A stretch of 64,000 nt of DNA. It comes from an uncultured Clostridium sp. (GTDB lineage Bacteria; Bacillota; Clostridia; Clostridiales; Clostridiaceae). Shown piece by piece: positions 8,746 through 19,223 of this stretch. Each line of letters opens with the position of its first letter. Position 1 is the stretch's first letter. The notes beneath the pieces are model-generated. The model did not search any database and was not told the origin of the DNA. It worked only from the letters and a program-made list of their open reading frames with translations. The stretch is taken from NCBI GenBank assembly GCA_934746015.1, contig CAKVEW010000013.1, positions 1 through 64,000 on the forward strand, written 5' to 3'. A program made the translations under genes and the position numbers.

Positions 8746-10899
8746 TTAGTGTCCTATAAGCCCACTTTCATTTAACTTTTCAATAAATTTCTTACTTACT
8801 TTATTAACAGGTCCCTTTAAAAATAACCCTATTAGTATGAATATTATCCCATAACTTATAAGCATAATAAAATCTCTAGTTAAATTTGTTTTAACAATTC
8901 CTGCAACAGCTTCTCTCATTGCTGAAATTGAATATGTAAAAGGTAATAATGGATTTACTTTTTTAAAGAAACTTGGCATTACTTCTACTGGGAAGGTTCC
9001 GCCAGCACCAGCCACTTGTATAACTAATAATATTACAGCTATAGCCTTTCCTACATTACCGAATATTGATACTAAGGTATATACTATTAAAATAAATATT
9101 AAACTACTTAAAAGACTTATACCTATAAATAGCCATTTATTTAATACATAACATTTCAATAAATATATATCTCCTAATGTCAAAATTAATGCCTGACATA
9201 AGCCTATAAATCCAAATGTTAAAAACTTTCCAAAATACTTTTCATAGGATTTAAACTTAATATCTTCTTTAAACCCATGTGGCTCAGTAGTTAATAAAGA
9301 AACTAAAATCAAAGCTCCTACCCATAAAGCAAGGGTTGAATAAAATGGTGACATTGCTGATCCATAATTAGGAATAGGGAATAAAATTTCTTCTTTTATT
9401 TCTACAGGACTTCCTAAAAACTTACTTACAGCTTCCCAATCATTTTTTAGCAAAGATAATAATTCATCTAATTCCTCTTCTTTATTTATAGAAGATAATT
9501 TTGACGTAATTTCATTTAAGCTAGCTTTAATAGTTGGCATCTCATTATTTAATTTTTCTATGTCACCTTTACCAAGCTTTAATGCATTATCTAAAGTATC
9601 TAGCAGACTATCTATATCAGGAATTGTTGATTTTGCCTCATCTAAAAGCTGAATAGTATTACCTGATATTTTAGTTAATTCAGTTATTGCATTATTTATA
9701 GCTGGAATATATTTAGAATCATAGTTATTTAAAATATTTAAAATTATATTTCTATTTTTTCCTATTAACGACTTAATCTCCTCAAGTTTGCTCTTATCTA
9801 TAGGATTAGCATTATTAACTGCATTGCTTACTTGTTTTACTATATCTATAGCTGAATTCAAATTCGAACTTACAGTAGACAATTCATTTACTATTTCTTT
9901 TATATTTTCATTAAACTTAGATAAAGGTTCTAAAGACTTTATTATTCCATTAATTTTACTGTTTATATCTCCAAGCTTTACGCTAATATTATCAAGTCCA
10001 TTTAAAATTGAATTTTTATCTATATTTATATTTATAACTGTATTAATAAGCCCTTCTAAATTATAAAGTTCTCTATTTATTAATTCTAAATCTGACTTAA
10101 TAACAGGTGCTACTTCACCTAATGCTCCTTCTGATTTCTCCAATGCATTCTTTGTATCAGCTAATAGGTTATTACTAGAATTTAATGTATCTTGTAATAA
10201 TGGTAAGTTCTCCTTAGCCTTAGAAACTAAATCCTCTGCTTTAGAGCTTCCATTATATATTTCATTTATTATATTTTCTATTTCAGGCACTTTCTTATTT
10301 AGTTCAATAACTCCATTCATTAATTTTAATATTTTATCCTTTGAGCCTTCAATACTTACACCAGCTTCATTAAATACCATAAATATTATTCCATCTACTG
10401 TTTCAATTATATTAGAATCAACTTGTGACTTTATTGTAGTTACACCCTTAGAAGTTATTTTTGGTGCTATAGCATTACTTTTCTCATTTACCTTATATAT
10501 TAAAGTTGGTCTTTTAAGAGTCTTATTAACTATAGATAATGTTTCACTAGTGAATTCTTCTGGTATTATTATAGTCGCATAATATTTACCTTTTTCAACT
10601 CCACTATTTCCCTCTTCTTCAGAAACAAACTCCCAGCCTAAGGTAGTATTTTCTTTTAGCTTTTCTACAAGTTGATCACCAATGTTAATAAATTTATCTT
10701 GTAAATTCCCGCCTTTATCTTTATTAACTATTGCAACCTTTATTCCACCTGTATTTCCATAGGGATCCCAACTAGCTCTGATATTAAACCAAGCATATAA
10801 TGACGGCAATACCATAAGTCCCACTATTATAATTAAGGCAACCCAATTTTTAGCAATACTTTTTATATCTCTTGAAAAAATTTTAATTATATTTTCCAT
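8746..10899 (-). CDS. YhgE/Pip-family membrane protein
   Basis: A 717-residue protein with the typical YhgE/Pip start (KNWVALIIIVGLMVLPSLYAWFNI): one membrane helix at about 20-40, a long extracytoplasmic, coiled-coil-rich middle (about 60-500) and a cluster of about five helices at the C-terminus (520-710). The family includes the lactococcal phage infection protein Pip and is related to the EsaA component of type VII secretion; its usual cellular role is unclear. ATG is preceded by GGAGG. No secretion partner genes are beside it. Confidence 0.85.
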   Translation of the reverse strand: MENIIKIFSRDIKSIAKNWVALIIIVGLMVLPSLYAWFNIRASWDPYGNTGGIKVAIVNKDKGGNLQDKFINIGDQLVEKLKENTTLGWEFVSEEEGNSGVEKGKYYATIIIPEEFTSETLSIVNKTLKRPTLIYKVNEKSNAIAPKITSKGVTTIKSQVDSNIIETVDGIIFMVFNEAGVSIEGSKDKILKLMNGVIELNKKVPEIENIINEIYNGSSKAEDLVSKAKENLPLLQDTLNSSNNLLADTKNALEKSEGALGEVAPVIKSDLELINRELYNLEGLINTVININIDKNSILNGLDNISVKLGDINSKINGIIKSLEPLSKFNENIKEIVNELSTVSSNLNSAIDIVKQVSNAVNNANPIDKSKLEEIKSLIGKNRNIILNILNNYDSKYIPAINNAITELTKISGNTIQLLDEAKSTIPDIDSLLDTLDNALKLGKGDIEKLNNEMPTIKASLNEITSKLSSINKEEELDELLSLLKNDWEAVSKFLGSPVEIKEEILFPIPNYGSAMSPFYSTLALWVGALILVSLLTTEPHGFKEDIKFKSYEKYFGKFLTFGFIGLCQALILTLGDIYLLKCYVLNKWLFIGISLLSSLIFILIVYTLVSIFGNVGKAIAVILLVIQVAGAGGTFPVEVMPSFFKKVNPLLPFTYSISAMREAVAGIVKTNLTRDFIMLISYGIIFILIGLFLKGPVNKVSKKFIEKLNESGLIGH

Positions 10900-10964
10900 T
10901 CTTATCCTCCGTATGAACCTTATACTTAGTACATCTATATTTTTTACCTAAAATATTAAAATTA

Positions 10965-11750
10965 TTAAAATCTTTTATTTTTTTCTTTTAATACTCTTAA
11001 TGTTTTATATATATTATCAAGTTCATCGTCAGAAATATTATCTAAATCATCTATTCTGAATTTAATAAATTCAATAGTCTCATCTTTAAAATTTTTTCTA
11101 TTTCCTTTTCTTATATCTTTATTAATTATATAAGCTGCAATTGTACTAGTTGTTACACCTATAAAACCTATTCCAAAAACCATTAAGATAATTGCAACTA
11201 CCCTACCTAATCTAGTAGTTAATAAAATATCTCCATACCCCACAGTAGTAAAGGTTACAAAACTCCACCATATTGCATCTCCAAAGGACATTTCTTCTAA
11301 CAAAGATATTATAACTGCTCCTAATACTATTATTATGGTTGTTATAATTAATAAATAATTAAATTTATTTATCTTTACTGCTTCTTTAATCTTATTTTTG
11401 AACTTTATAATTAAAATAAATAATATTATTAACTTTACTATTTTTATCCCTATATTAATATCTACAAGCCTTCCTAAATTTAAATTAATAATAATCTTAG
11501 CAACAAATATTATAGGAAAAGAAGATAACAAATCTGTAAAATTACTTATTATAAACTTTCTTTTTTTCTTTGATGTGGAAAACCTTATTGTATAATCTAA
11601 TAAAAATATAATTGCAATAATTAAGTTGATAAAATAAAAGCTTTCTACTACCATTACAGGAAGCTTATACATGAGATCTAGGATTATCATAATTACTCCC
11701 ATTAGGGATAGTAATCCAATAAATAATTCATATATAGTTTTGTTTTTCAT
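10965..11750 (-). CDS. Voltage-gated-type potassium channel
   Basis: Ion-channel protein of about 261 residues with six predicted membrane helices. The pore loop has the K+ filter TTVGYGD at about 166-172, followed by the last helix and a charged cytoplasmic tail without an RCK/TrkA domain. The start is set at ATG 11750 because GAGGGG lies six bases upstream. An ATG 15 bases earlier overlaps that ribosome site and is less likely. It would pass potassium across the plasma membrane. No partner gene is evident. Confidence 0.85.
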   Translation of the reverse strand: MKNKTIYELFIGLLSLMGVIMIILDLMYKLPVMVVESFYFINLIIAIIFLLDYTIRFSTSKKKRKFIISNFTDLLSSFPIIFVAKIIINLNLGRLVDINIGIKIVKLIILFILIIKFKNKIKEAVKINKFNYLLIITTIIIVLGAVIISLLEEMSFGDAIWWSFVTFTTVGYGDILLTTRLGRVVAIILMVFGIGFIGVTTSTIAAYIINKDIRKGNRKNFKDETIEFIKFRIDDLDNISDDELDNIYKTLRVLKEKNKRF

Positions 11751-11844
11751 AAAAATACCCCTCATTTAGTTATCTACTTATATTTTATATAGTAACCTTT
11801 GTAAAAATGAGGAATCTAAGATTAAAAATTAAAAATCATAGAAA

Positions 11845-11868
11845 AAAGCCGAGTATTCTCAGCTTTTA
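11845..11868 (-). terminator. galM terminator
   Basis: On the minus strand AAAAGCTGAG-AATA-CTCGGCTTTT forms a 10-bp stem (one G-U pair) overlapping the galM stop and running into TTTTTT. Confidence 0.8.
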
Positions 11869-12909
11869 TATTATAGAAAATTTATATATAGTTTCCTTAT
11901 TATATTCTTCACCTTTTTTTAATAATGAATACTTAGCAAAAATATTATTATCCCCAATTGGTGGACTTTGAGTTTCTATTGCTAAAGCATCTCTTATATT
12001 TGCTTTTTTATTACATTCTAAAAGTTCATCATCTGGAAAATTCAAAGAATAAATAACAACACTATTTTGATCAGTGTAAACATCCATTTGTCTTCCTGAA
12101 TCTTTATGATAAAGTCTTATCTTAATATCACTTCCTCCATTTAATACCCAGCTGTGATCATATCCATTACCAATTTTCAGTTGATAATCTTCTTCTTCAA
12201 TATCTCTTCCTATAGTTTTAGGATTAGTAAAATCAAATGGAGTCCCATCTATTTCAATTATTTTTCCTGTTGGAACCTTTTTTTCATTAAGTTCCAGTAA
12301 AAAATCACTATCAATATATATGTAGTGACTTAAAATATTTGATTTGCAATTTCCACTTAAATTAAAGTAACTATGATTTGTTAAATTAACTAATGTATCT
12401 TCATCAGAAATAGCATAATAGGAAATTTTAAGCTCATTTTCTTCATTTATAGTATATCTTACTTTTACTTCTAAGTTTCCAGGATAGCCCTCTTCCCCTG
12501 ATGGGCTTAAATATGAAAATTCTATATATGCTTCTTCTTCATCTACATTAGTAACTACATCTAGAAACTTTTTACTAAAGCCATTAGTACCTCCATGTCC
12601 TTGATTTTCTTCATAATTTTTATTAAAATTCAAAACATTATCATTTAACATAGCTTTTCCATTAGCAATTCTTCCTGATGTTCTTCCTATAAGTGCACCA
12701 TAATAAGATGGATTTTCTTTATAAGTATTAATATCCTTATATTTCATAACAACATTTTCTATAACACCATTTTTATCTGGAACTAATACATCCGTTATTA
12801 TTCCTCCATAATTTAATGCATTTATTCCAAATCCCTTGTAATTTCTCAAACTATAACTCTCAACTTTTTGGCCATTAAATTCTCCAACTAAAACCTTTAT
12901 AATCTCCAT
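11866..12909 (-). CDS. galM: Aldose 1-epimerase (mutarotase)
   Basis: A 347-residue galactose mutarotase family protein that interconverts alpha and beta anomers of free sugars. Motifs include the substrate-site GHGGTNGF, the catalytic His in NHSYFNLSG (about 178) and the catalytic Glu in ETQSPP (about 309). It is monocistronic, with its own terminator and a GGGAGTG ribosome site. A TATAAT-like box (12958-12963) and TTGACA (12978-12983) lie upstream, but only 14 bp apart, so the exact promoter is uncertain. Confidence 0.9.
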   Translation of the reverse strand: MEIIKVLVGEFNGQKVESYSLRNYKGFGINALNYGGIITDVLVPDKNGVIENVVMKYKDINTYKENPSYYGALIGRTSGRIANGKAMLNDNVLNFNKNYEENQGHGGTNGFSKKFLDVVTNVDEEEAYIEFSYLSPSGEEGYPGNLEVKVRYTINEENELKISYYAISDEDTLVNLTNHSYFNLSGNCKSNILSHYIYIDSDFLLELNEKKVPTGKIIEIDGTPFDFTNPKTIGRDIEEEDYQLKIGNGYDHSWVLNGGSDIKIRLYHKDSGRQMDVYTDQNSVVIYSLNFPDDELLECNKKANIRDALAIETQSPPIGDNNIFAKYSLLKKGEEYNKETIYKFSII

Positions 12910-13061
12910 CGTTTCACTCCCAAAATTCTTAATATTAATAATATTTAAACCTTTACCATTATATTCCTAATATATACTGTCAAAGTAAAAGAGTCAATTA
13001 TATGCATATATTTCACTAAAATTTTATTCAATAGAATAACTACTTTCCCAATATAAGAAAT

Positions 13062-13109
13062 AACAGTAGTAAAAAGATATTATTTATTATAAATCTCCAT
13101 ACTACTGTT
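13062..13109 (-). terminator. Sortase gene terminator
   Basis: A perfect 10-bp stem AACAGTAGTA/TACTACTGTT with a 28-base loop lies just past the sortase stop, followed on the minus strand by a weak T-rich tail. Confidence 0.5.
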
Positions 13110-13129
13110 TTTAATAATTCTTTTTAAAT

Positions 13130-13882
13130 TTATATATCTTTTACCCCTATTAATTTAGCATTGACAATTGTTCTTTCATCACCTGTTGCCTTTGTACATG
13201 TAGATAAGGTTAAAATATTTCTTTTACCATCCTCAATATAATCAAAATTATAAAATGATTTTCTTCTTGCATTACTTATATATTCATTAAACTCTTCATC
13301 AGTATAAAAACTAGGCTGATATGGATTATAATCTCCATTATTCACATATACTGAAAAAATTTCATATTCCAACACTTTATTTTCTAAATATATATATATT
13401 TTTTTATTTTCATTTAAGTATTCAGAGTTTAATAATTTTGAAAGTGTACCAAACATACTTTGATCTTTCATATTATGTCCATGAATTATTACATTGTCAT
13501 CTTTCTCTGATTCATTCCTAGAATCTAGAAAAAGACATCCTCCTTTATTTTCTTCTCCTTTAAAGTTCTTATATAAATATTCTTCATTATCTTTAGCTTT
13601 AACCACTGGATAATTTACATTAGTTCCAGGTATATATATCCAAAGTAAAAAATCTTCATTTATTGCCTTTAATTCAGCATATTCTTTACTTCCTATACCA
13701 ATATTATTACTATTTTCTTCACTAACACCTTTAGTATCTTCTTTTATAACTATTTCATTAATTTCTTTATATGAATCTTTATTTTTTTTATATTCATTGA
13801 ATATTTTATATAGATTATATGATGAAAAAATAAATATTCCTACAAATATTAATACAAGTATTTTTTTTATAAAATTCTTCAT
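13130..13882 (-). CDS. Class B sortase
   Basis: A 250-residue membrane-anchored transpeptidase with an N-terminal membrane helix (about 7-25) and a sortase fold with catalytic His in IIHGHNM (about 133), Cys in TLSTCT (about 226) and Arg in DERTIV (about 236). The TLSTC motif and length fit class B. It is the last gene after the large adhesin on the same strand and the best candidate to anchor or cross-link it. Each has its own terminator, so they are neighbours rather than one simple operon. Ribosome site GGAGG. Confidence 0.9.
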   Translation of the reverse strand: MKNFIKKILVLIFVGIFIFSSYNLYKIFNEYKKNKDSYKEINEIVIKEDTKGVSEENSNNIGIGSKEYAELKAINEDFLLWIYIPGTNVNYPVVKAKDNEEYLYKNFKGEENKGGCLFLDSRNESEKDDNVIIHGHNMKDQSMFGTLSKLLNSEYLNENKKIYIYLENKVLEYEIFSVYVNNGDYNPYQPSFYTDEEFNEYISNARRKSFYNFDYIEDGKRNILTLSTCTKATGDERTIVNAKLIGVKDI

Positions 13883-14106
13883 TGTTAGTACCTCCAGAAA
13901 ATTTCATATTACCCTAATACTTTTACTTTTTGAGTAGTAAATAACTCTTCCTTAACTTTATTTATACAAATAATTACCTATATTCTACCATATTTAATTT
14001 AAATTTACACTATTCCATTACATTTTTATCTAAATTTTATTTATATAAATATTTAAGATTCACTATAAAATATAAAAAGAAAAATTTATTTTTAATTAAA
14101 ATAAAT

Positions 14107-14142
14107 AGGCACACTGTACTAAAATTAGTATCAGTGCGCCTT
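14107..14142 (-). terminator. Adhesin gene terminator
   Basis: Arms AGGCACACTG and CAGTGCGCCT (one G-U pair) enclose an AT-rich loop, flanked by A-rich and T-rich runs on both sides, so it may work in both directions. The rest of the 13883-14186 gap is AT-rich with no gene; it must hold the sortase promoter. Confidence 0.75.
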
Positions 14143-14186
14143 ATTTTTAAGCCTATTTACTATAAAAAGAAGTCAAACAAATGATT

Positions 14187-17100
14187 TTACTTATTAAAAG
14201 ATTTTTTCTTCTTTCTTAAAGTAATTATTGAAATTAATGAAAGTGATAGAATAGCTAAACTAGAATACATTAATATCATATTGTTATCTCCAGTTTTAAT
14301 ATCACTAATACCAGAAACAGCTTCTTTAACTGTATTAGTATTTGTAAAGTTGTAACCATCTCTTTCAGATTTAAATCCATCAAGCTTGTCTTCAGTTAAT
14401 TCATATTCATATTCATGTCCATCTGGAGCATATTTTACCATAGATTCTGCTGATATTTCATAAGTTGTAGTACCACTTGGAACAATGATACTATGAATTT
14501 CCTTACCATCTCTTAGTACTCTTATTGTAATATCTGGTACTTTACTAACATCTTTTACATTAACCCAAGTTTTTGTACCATTAATTACAACTTTTTCTCC
14601 ACCATCATAAGTGTTTGTTATTACATAATTATTTTTAACATTTGCTTCACCACTAGATGTGTATCCATTAATATTATCTTCTTTTATTGTATATACATAT
14701 TCTTTACCTTCAGTAGAATACTTAGGAAGATTCTTAAATACATAAGATTCAGTTCCATTTTCCTTTACTCCACCAACTATTGTAAGAACTTTATCCTTAA
14801 GTTCTACTCCATCTTGATAAAGATGTAATTTAATTGATGGTACTTCAGATCCCTGAGGAACATTTTCCCATACCTTGCTAAATTTTATATCTACAGTAGC
14901 ATCTTTATCAAAAATATTTTCAACTACGTAGCCATCACTTCCTGATGAAATTTCTTTTGTATAACCTACAACACCCTCTAGAACTTCATCAACAGTATAT
15001 TCATATTCTTTTCCAGTTGGAGCATACTTAGCTAAATTTTCAAAAGTATAAGTATATTCATTTTCTTTATCTAAAACTACATTTGAAACTTCTGTTCCAT
15101 TTTGTCTTAAAATAATTTTAACTTCTGGAACTTTATCATTATTAGAATCTACATTTGTCCACTTCTTAGTAACCTTTACTGATGTTTCTCCTGGATCATA
15201 AGTATTAGTAATATTATTATTTAAATCAACTAAAGACTTATATCCATCAACATTATCTTCAACTACACGATATTGATATTTATTACCTTCGACTGAATAC
15301 TCTGGTAAATCTTTAAATTCAAAAGCTAACTCTCCAGCTTTTAATTCTACTACTTTATCATTAACATTTGACCAAATAATTCCATCAGTTGAGCTTTGAA
15401 GTCTAATTGTAATAGTTGGAACTGAACTTAAATCTGACTCGTTTACCATATTCCAAGTCTTTGTTCCTGAAACATCTACGCTACCCGAATCAAATGTATT
15501 AGTAATAGTTGCATTGTTATCAGCATCTACAATTGCTTCACCAGTTGAAGTATATCCATTTGGTACTTCTTCAACCACTTTATAATTGTACTTATTACCA
15601 TCTGTTGAGAATTTAGGAAGATCTTCAAATACATATACATCTTTTCCTTCAGATTTTACTCCACTCTCTAATGTCACAGCTTTATCAGTAAGTTCTATGT
15701 CATTTTGATATAAATGTAATTTAATTGATGGTACTACTGAATCTTCACTAATACCTTCCCAAACCTTAGTAAAGTTTATATCTATTGTTGTATTATCAAA
15801 TATATTTTCAACTATATATCCATCATTTTGTGATGTTATATTTTGAGTATACCCTTCAACTCCATTACCTAAAACCTCTTCAACAGTATAAACATATTCT
15901 TTACCTGTTTCTGCATATTTAGCTAATTTAGTGAACGTATGAGTATAATTATTGCTTGAATCTAAAATTATACTTTGAATTGTTGTTCCATCTTGTTTTA
16001 ATACTATCATAACTTCTGGAACTTTATCATTCTTAGGATCTACATTTGTCCACTTCTTCGTAACTCTAACTGAGGTATCTCCTGGTGTATAAACATTTAA
16101 AAGATTGTAGCTTCCATTACTTTGAGTAATATATCCATCTATATCATCTTCGCTTACACGATATTGATACTCTTGACCATTTGATGCATACTTAGGTAAG
16201 TTAGTAAATTCATAGTGAGTAGTTCCTGCTGGTAATTCTTTAACTTGACCTTCAACTCTTGTCCAATCAGTTCCATTTAATGATCTTTCTAGATAAATAG
16301 TAATTGCTGGAACATTATTTATATTTGTTATATTACTCCAAGTTTTATCTCCAATAACAGGTATAGTTTCTGGAGTGAATGTATTAGTAATAACATACCC
16401 ATTACTTGAGTTTCCTTCACCACTTGATACATAACCTGGGATAGCTTCTTCAACTACTGTGTAATTGTATTCCTTACCTTCTGTTGAGTACTTAGGAAGA
16501 TTTTCAAAAGTATACTCTCTAGTTTCTTTTACTCCTGATTCTAAAGTAATAACTTTACCTTCTACTTCTTTACCATCTTGGTAAAGTTTAAGTGTAACTG
16601 CAGGTACTTGAGCTCCATCTGGAACGCCTTCCCATTGTTTTTGTCCTTTAACATTTATTTTGGTAGTATCAAAAGTATTTGTTACAGTAACAACTCCATT
16701 TATATTACCTGAATTGCTAGATGAATATCCAACTGTTCCTTCTTTCAATCCTTCTTGAACAGTATATTCATACTCAACACCAGTCTTTGCATACTTAGGT
16801 AATCCTTCAAATTTATATGAATAACCAGTTGTCTTAGTTAAAACTGTATTAGCATATAAAGTACCATTTTGATAAAGATTAATTGTAACTTCAGGTACCT
16901 TATCTGTATTTAAATCGATATTTTCCCAAGTTTTATTAACAATTACTTCTGTATTCTCTGGAGTATATTTATTAACAATATTAAAATCCTCAGTATATAT
17001 TGGAGTATAGCCATTTACTGGAGCTTCTTTCACACGATATTTATATGCTTCTCCATTAGTGGCTATCATTGGCATATCTTTAAAAATATAATCAGTTTTT

Positions 17101-19223
17101 CCATTAGTTAATGTTACACTTTGCACATCTTCTATCTTAGTTTCATCATTCCAATTATCTGCTAGAGTTCTTTGTAAAGTAATAGTTATATCTGGAACTT
17201 CTCCTGTTATACTACTTTCCCCATCTTTATCCACCCAGGATTTTTTTCCACTTATATCTATAAGATCTGGTTTATAAGTATTTGTAATAGTAAATATACT
17301 TCCATCTTCATTTTCTAAAGTAGATGAATAATATCCTGCTACAATATCTTCTTTTACTGAATAATTAATTACTCCATTTTCATCAATATAAGGAAGATTA
17401 GTAAAGCTACCTGTCCAATTATTTATTGAATTTAAAACTAATGTTTTATCAGTTTCAACATCATTTTTGTAAAGTCTTACAGTTACATTTTCAGGAGTTG
17501 ATTGTCCATTAGTCAAACCTTCCCAACGCTTAGTAACAGAAATGCTTCTAGATGTTGGATAATTAACTATTGTATCCCCTAATGTTGTACCTTTAGTAGT
17601 ATTTCCATAAGATACAACTACATCCCATGGTCCTGCTCCTACATATCCACTTGGTGTTGTTTCAGTTAACTTATATACACCTGCTGGAATATTACTAAAA
17701 GCTACATCCCCATTTTCATCAGATGTTGCTTGCATTTCTACTGGTTTATTTGAACCTGTTGCTGTTCCACTAAGAGTAAATAGTACTCTTGACATACCCA
17801 CATTCTTTTCATTAACTTTAGTAAAGTTTAGTGAGCCGAATAATCCTTCTACCTTTGGAACATTAAAGCTAGCATGTTTCAATATTTTACTATTATCTGT
17901 TGAAAATAAATAATAGTCTAATATTGTTTCACCATTTGTTAAAACTTCTTTGTAATTAAAATCTTTATTAGTTGTATCTAAAATAATATTATATTTTAAT
18001 GTATATGTGTATTTCTTATTTCCGTCATTTGTAGTACTTATTGTAGGCGTACTATTTTTTATATCCCAAGATAAAATATTATTATTAAAATTATATGCAT
18101 TATCTTTTCTAGAATCAGTAATCTCTTCATAAATAATATTTGAGCCCATAGGATCAGTAACCTTCCAAGCTTTTGCACTTAGCCTAATCATTTCATTAAT
18201 AGCTTCAAATTGCTTAGTTAATTCATTAACATCTTTAGCTGAAAAATTACGTGTTGCAAAACTTTCCATCCAAGTACTTGGATTTAAATAAACTGATTCC
18301 CCATTATCACCGTTCCAATAAAACATAGTAGGATCCTTTGTATAAAACTTTGAATCACTTGTTGAAAATGCAATAGTATATAAATTAATATCACTACCCT
18401 TTATTTTATTAGAAATATTATTAGAGTTAGCTGATACATTGTTAACAGTACCACCTACTGGCTTCCAATCAGTTGTATATGATTTATTTGAACCTCCTTC
18501 TACACCCCTTATAGTACTGATGCTATTTGTACTACTATCTCTAACATGGAATGTAGGACAACCATCTGTTAATAAAATAATATTAATATTGTCTATTCCT
18601 TCAAGAGTTTTATTAGTTTTACCATCTTTAACAATATTGTTGGCCATTATTAATGCCCCTTCAATATTAGTACCTCCATTAGGTTCTTGAAGCCCATTTA
18701 TTATATTAGTTGCTTGGTTTAAATTTGCAGAAGAATTGGCTACATCAATCCAATTATTCTTTCCATTACTATAGGTTTCATTTTTCACATTACTAGCAAA
18801 GGATACTATAGACACTAATCTTTTTACATTACTACCTGATTCTACTTTAGCAAAATCAGTTAAAAATGATTTTGCTGCAACTTGCATTGCCTCAAAACGC
18901 TTATCATTAGCCATGCTTCCAGATGTATCAAGTACTAATACTGTTGCAGAATCTGGTGATATTTTTATGTTTTTTAGATCTTCTTCTGTAGTTACTTGTA
19001 GAGTTATTTCAAACTCATTTTCAACTTCTGTACCGGCAATCGTTTTCAAAGTAGTAACCTTATCTTCTTCTACTTCATTCAACTTTCCCTTAAAGAGTAT
19101 TTGGCTATTACTATCAATAGTAGTTGTATTATCCGCTTTTACCTTTGCTTCATTACCGGAAAAGGTAATACAACTAGCTAATAATGCAACAGTCAAAATA
19201 CTACTAATGACTTTTTTAATCAT
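14187..19223 (-). CDS. Cell-wall adhesin with VWA domain and eleven Cna-B repeats
   Basis: A 1678-residue secreted surface protein. Order: signal peptide (1 to about 31), von Willebrand A domain with a full MIDAS (DTSGS about 98, GGTN about 181, LLTDG about 218), a SpaA-like domain (about 460-550), eleven Cna-B domains (about 557-1630), then a sorting signal DIKTGDNN (about 1638), a membrane helix and a KKKK tail. Each Cna-B unit has a K-x-W first strand, a late Glu and an Asn in NT[FY], the usual residues for Lys-Asn isopeptide bonds. Repeats 3-11 form three copies of a three-domain block. The tip VWA suggests ligand or collagen-type adhesion. It is followed by a class B sortase and preceded by a two-component system. 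Confidence 0.9.
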   Translation of the reverse strand: MIKKVISSILTVALLASCITFSGNEAKVKADNTTTIDSNSQILFKGKLNEVEEDKVTTLKTIAGTEVENEFEITLQVTTEEDLKNIKISPDSATVLVLDTSGSMANDKRFEAMQVAAKSFLTDFAKVESGSNVKRLVSIVSFASNVKNETYSNGKNNWIDVANSSANLNQATNIINGLQEPNGGTNIEGALIMANNIVKDGKTNKTLEGIDNINIILLTDGCPTFHVRDSSTNSISTIRGVEGGSNKSYTTDWKPVGGTVNNVSANSNNISNKIKGSDINLYTIAFSTSDSKFYTKDPTMFYWNGDNGESVYLNPSTWMESFATRNFSAKDVNELTKQFEAINEMIRLSAKAWKVTDPMGSNIIYEEITDSRKDNAYNFNNNILSWDIKNSTPTISTTNDGNKKYTYTLKYNIILDTTNKDFNYKEVLTNGETILDYYLFSTDNSKILKHASFNVPKVEGLFGSLNFTKVNEKNVGMSRVLFTLSGTATGSNKPVEMQATSDENGDVAFSNIPAGVYKLTETTPSGYVGAGPWDVVVSYGNTTKGTTLGDTIVNYPTSRSISVTKRWEGLTNGQSTPENVTVRLYKNDVETDKTLVLNSINNWTGSFTNLPYIDENGVINYSVKEDIVAGYYSSTLENEDGSIFTITNTYKPDLIDISGKKSWVDKDGESSITGEVPDITITLQRTLADNWNDETKIEDVQSVTLTNGKTDYIFKDMPMIATNGEAYKYRVKEAPVNGYTPIYTEDFNIVNKYTPENTEVIVNKTWENIDLNTDKVPEVTINLYQNGTLYANTVLTKTTGYSYKFEGLPKYAKTGVEYEYTVQEGLKEGTVGYSSSNSGNINGVVTVTNTFDTTKINVKGQKQWEGVPDGAQVPAVTLKLYQDGKEVEGKVITLESGVKETREYTFENLPKYSTEGKEYNYTVVEEAIPGYVSSGEGNSSNGYVITNTFTPETIPVIGDKTWSNITNINNVPAITIYLERSLNGTDWTRVEGQVKELPAGTTHYEFTNLPKYASNGQEYQYRVSEDDIDGYITQSNGSYNLLNVYTPGDTSVRVTKKWTNVDPKNDKVPEVMIVLKQDGTTIQSIILDSSNNYTHTFTKLAKYAETGKEYVYTVEEVLGNGVEGYTQNITSQNDGYIVENIFDNTTIDINFTKVWEGISEDSVVPSIKLHLYQNDIELTDKAVTLESGVKSEGKDVYVFEDLPKFSTDGNKYNYKVVEEVPNGYTSTGEAIVDADNNATITNTFDSGSVDVSGTKTWNMVNESDLSSVPTITIRLQSSTDGIIWSNVNDKVVELKAGELAFEFKDLPEYSVEGNKYQYRVVEDNVDGYKSLVDLNNNITNTYDPGETSVKVTKKWTNVDSNNDKVPEVKIILRQNGTEVSNVVLDKENEYTYTFENLAKYAPTGKEYEYTVDEVLEGVVGYTKEISSGSDGYVVENIFDKDATVDIKFSKVWENVPQGSEVPSIKLHLYQDGVELKDKVLTIVGGVKENGTESYVFKNLPKYSTEGKEYVYTIKEDNINGYTSSGEANVKNNYVITNTYDGGEKVVINGTKTWVNVKDVSKVPDITIRVLRDGKEIHSIIVPSGTTTYEISAESMVKYAPDGHEYEYELTEDKLDGFKSERDGYNFTNTNTVKEAVSGISDIKTGDNNMILMYSSLAILSLSLISIITLRKKKKSFNK

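Noticed and set aside
14603..17545. Repeat array in the adhesin as a CRISPR or satellite
   Set aside because: The periodicity is about 0.3 kb and is fully explained by Cna-B protein domains.
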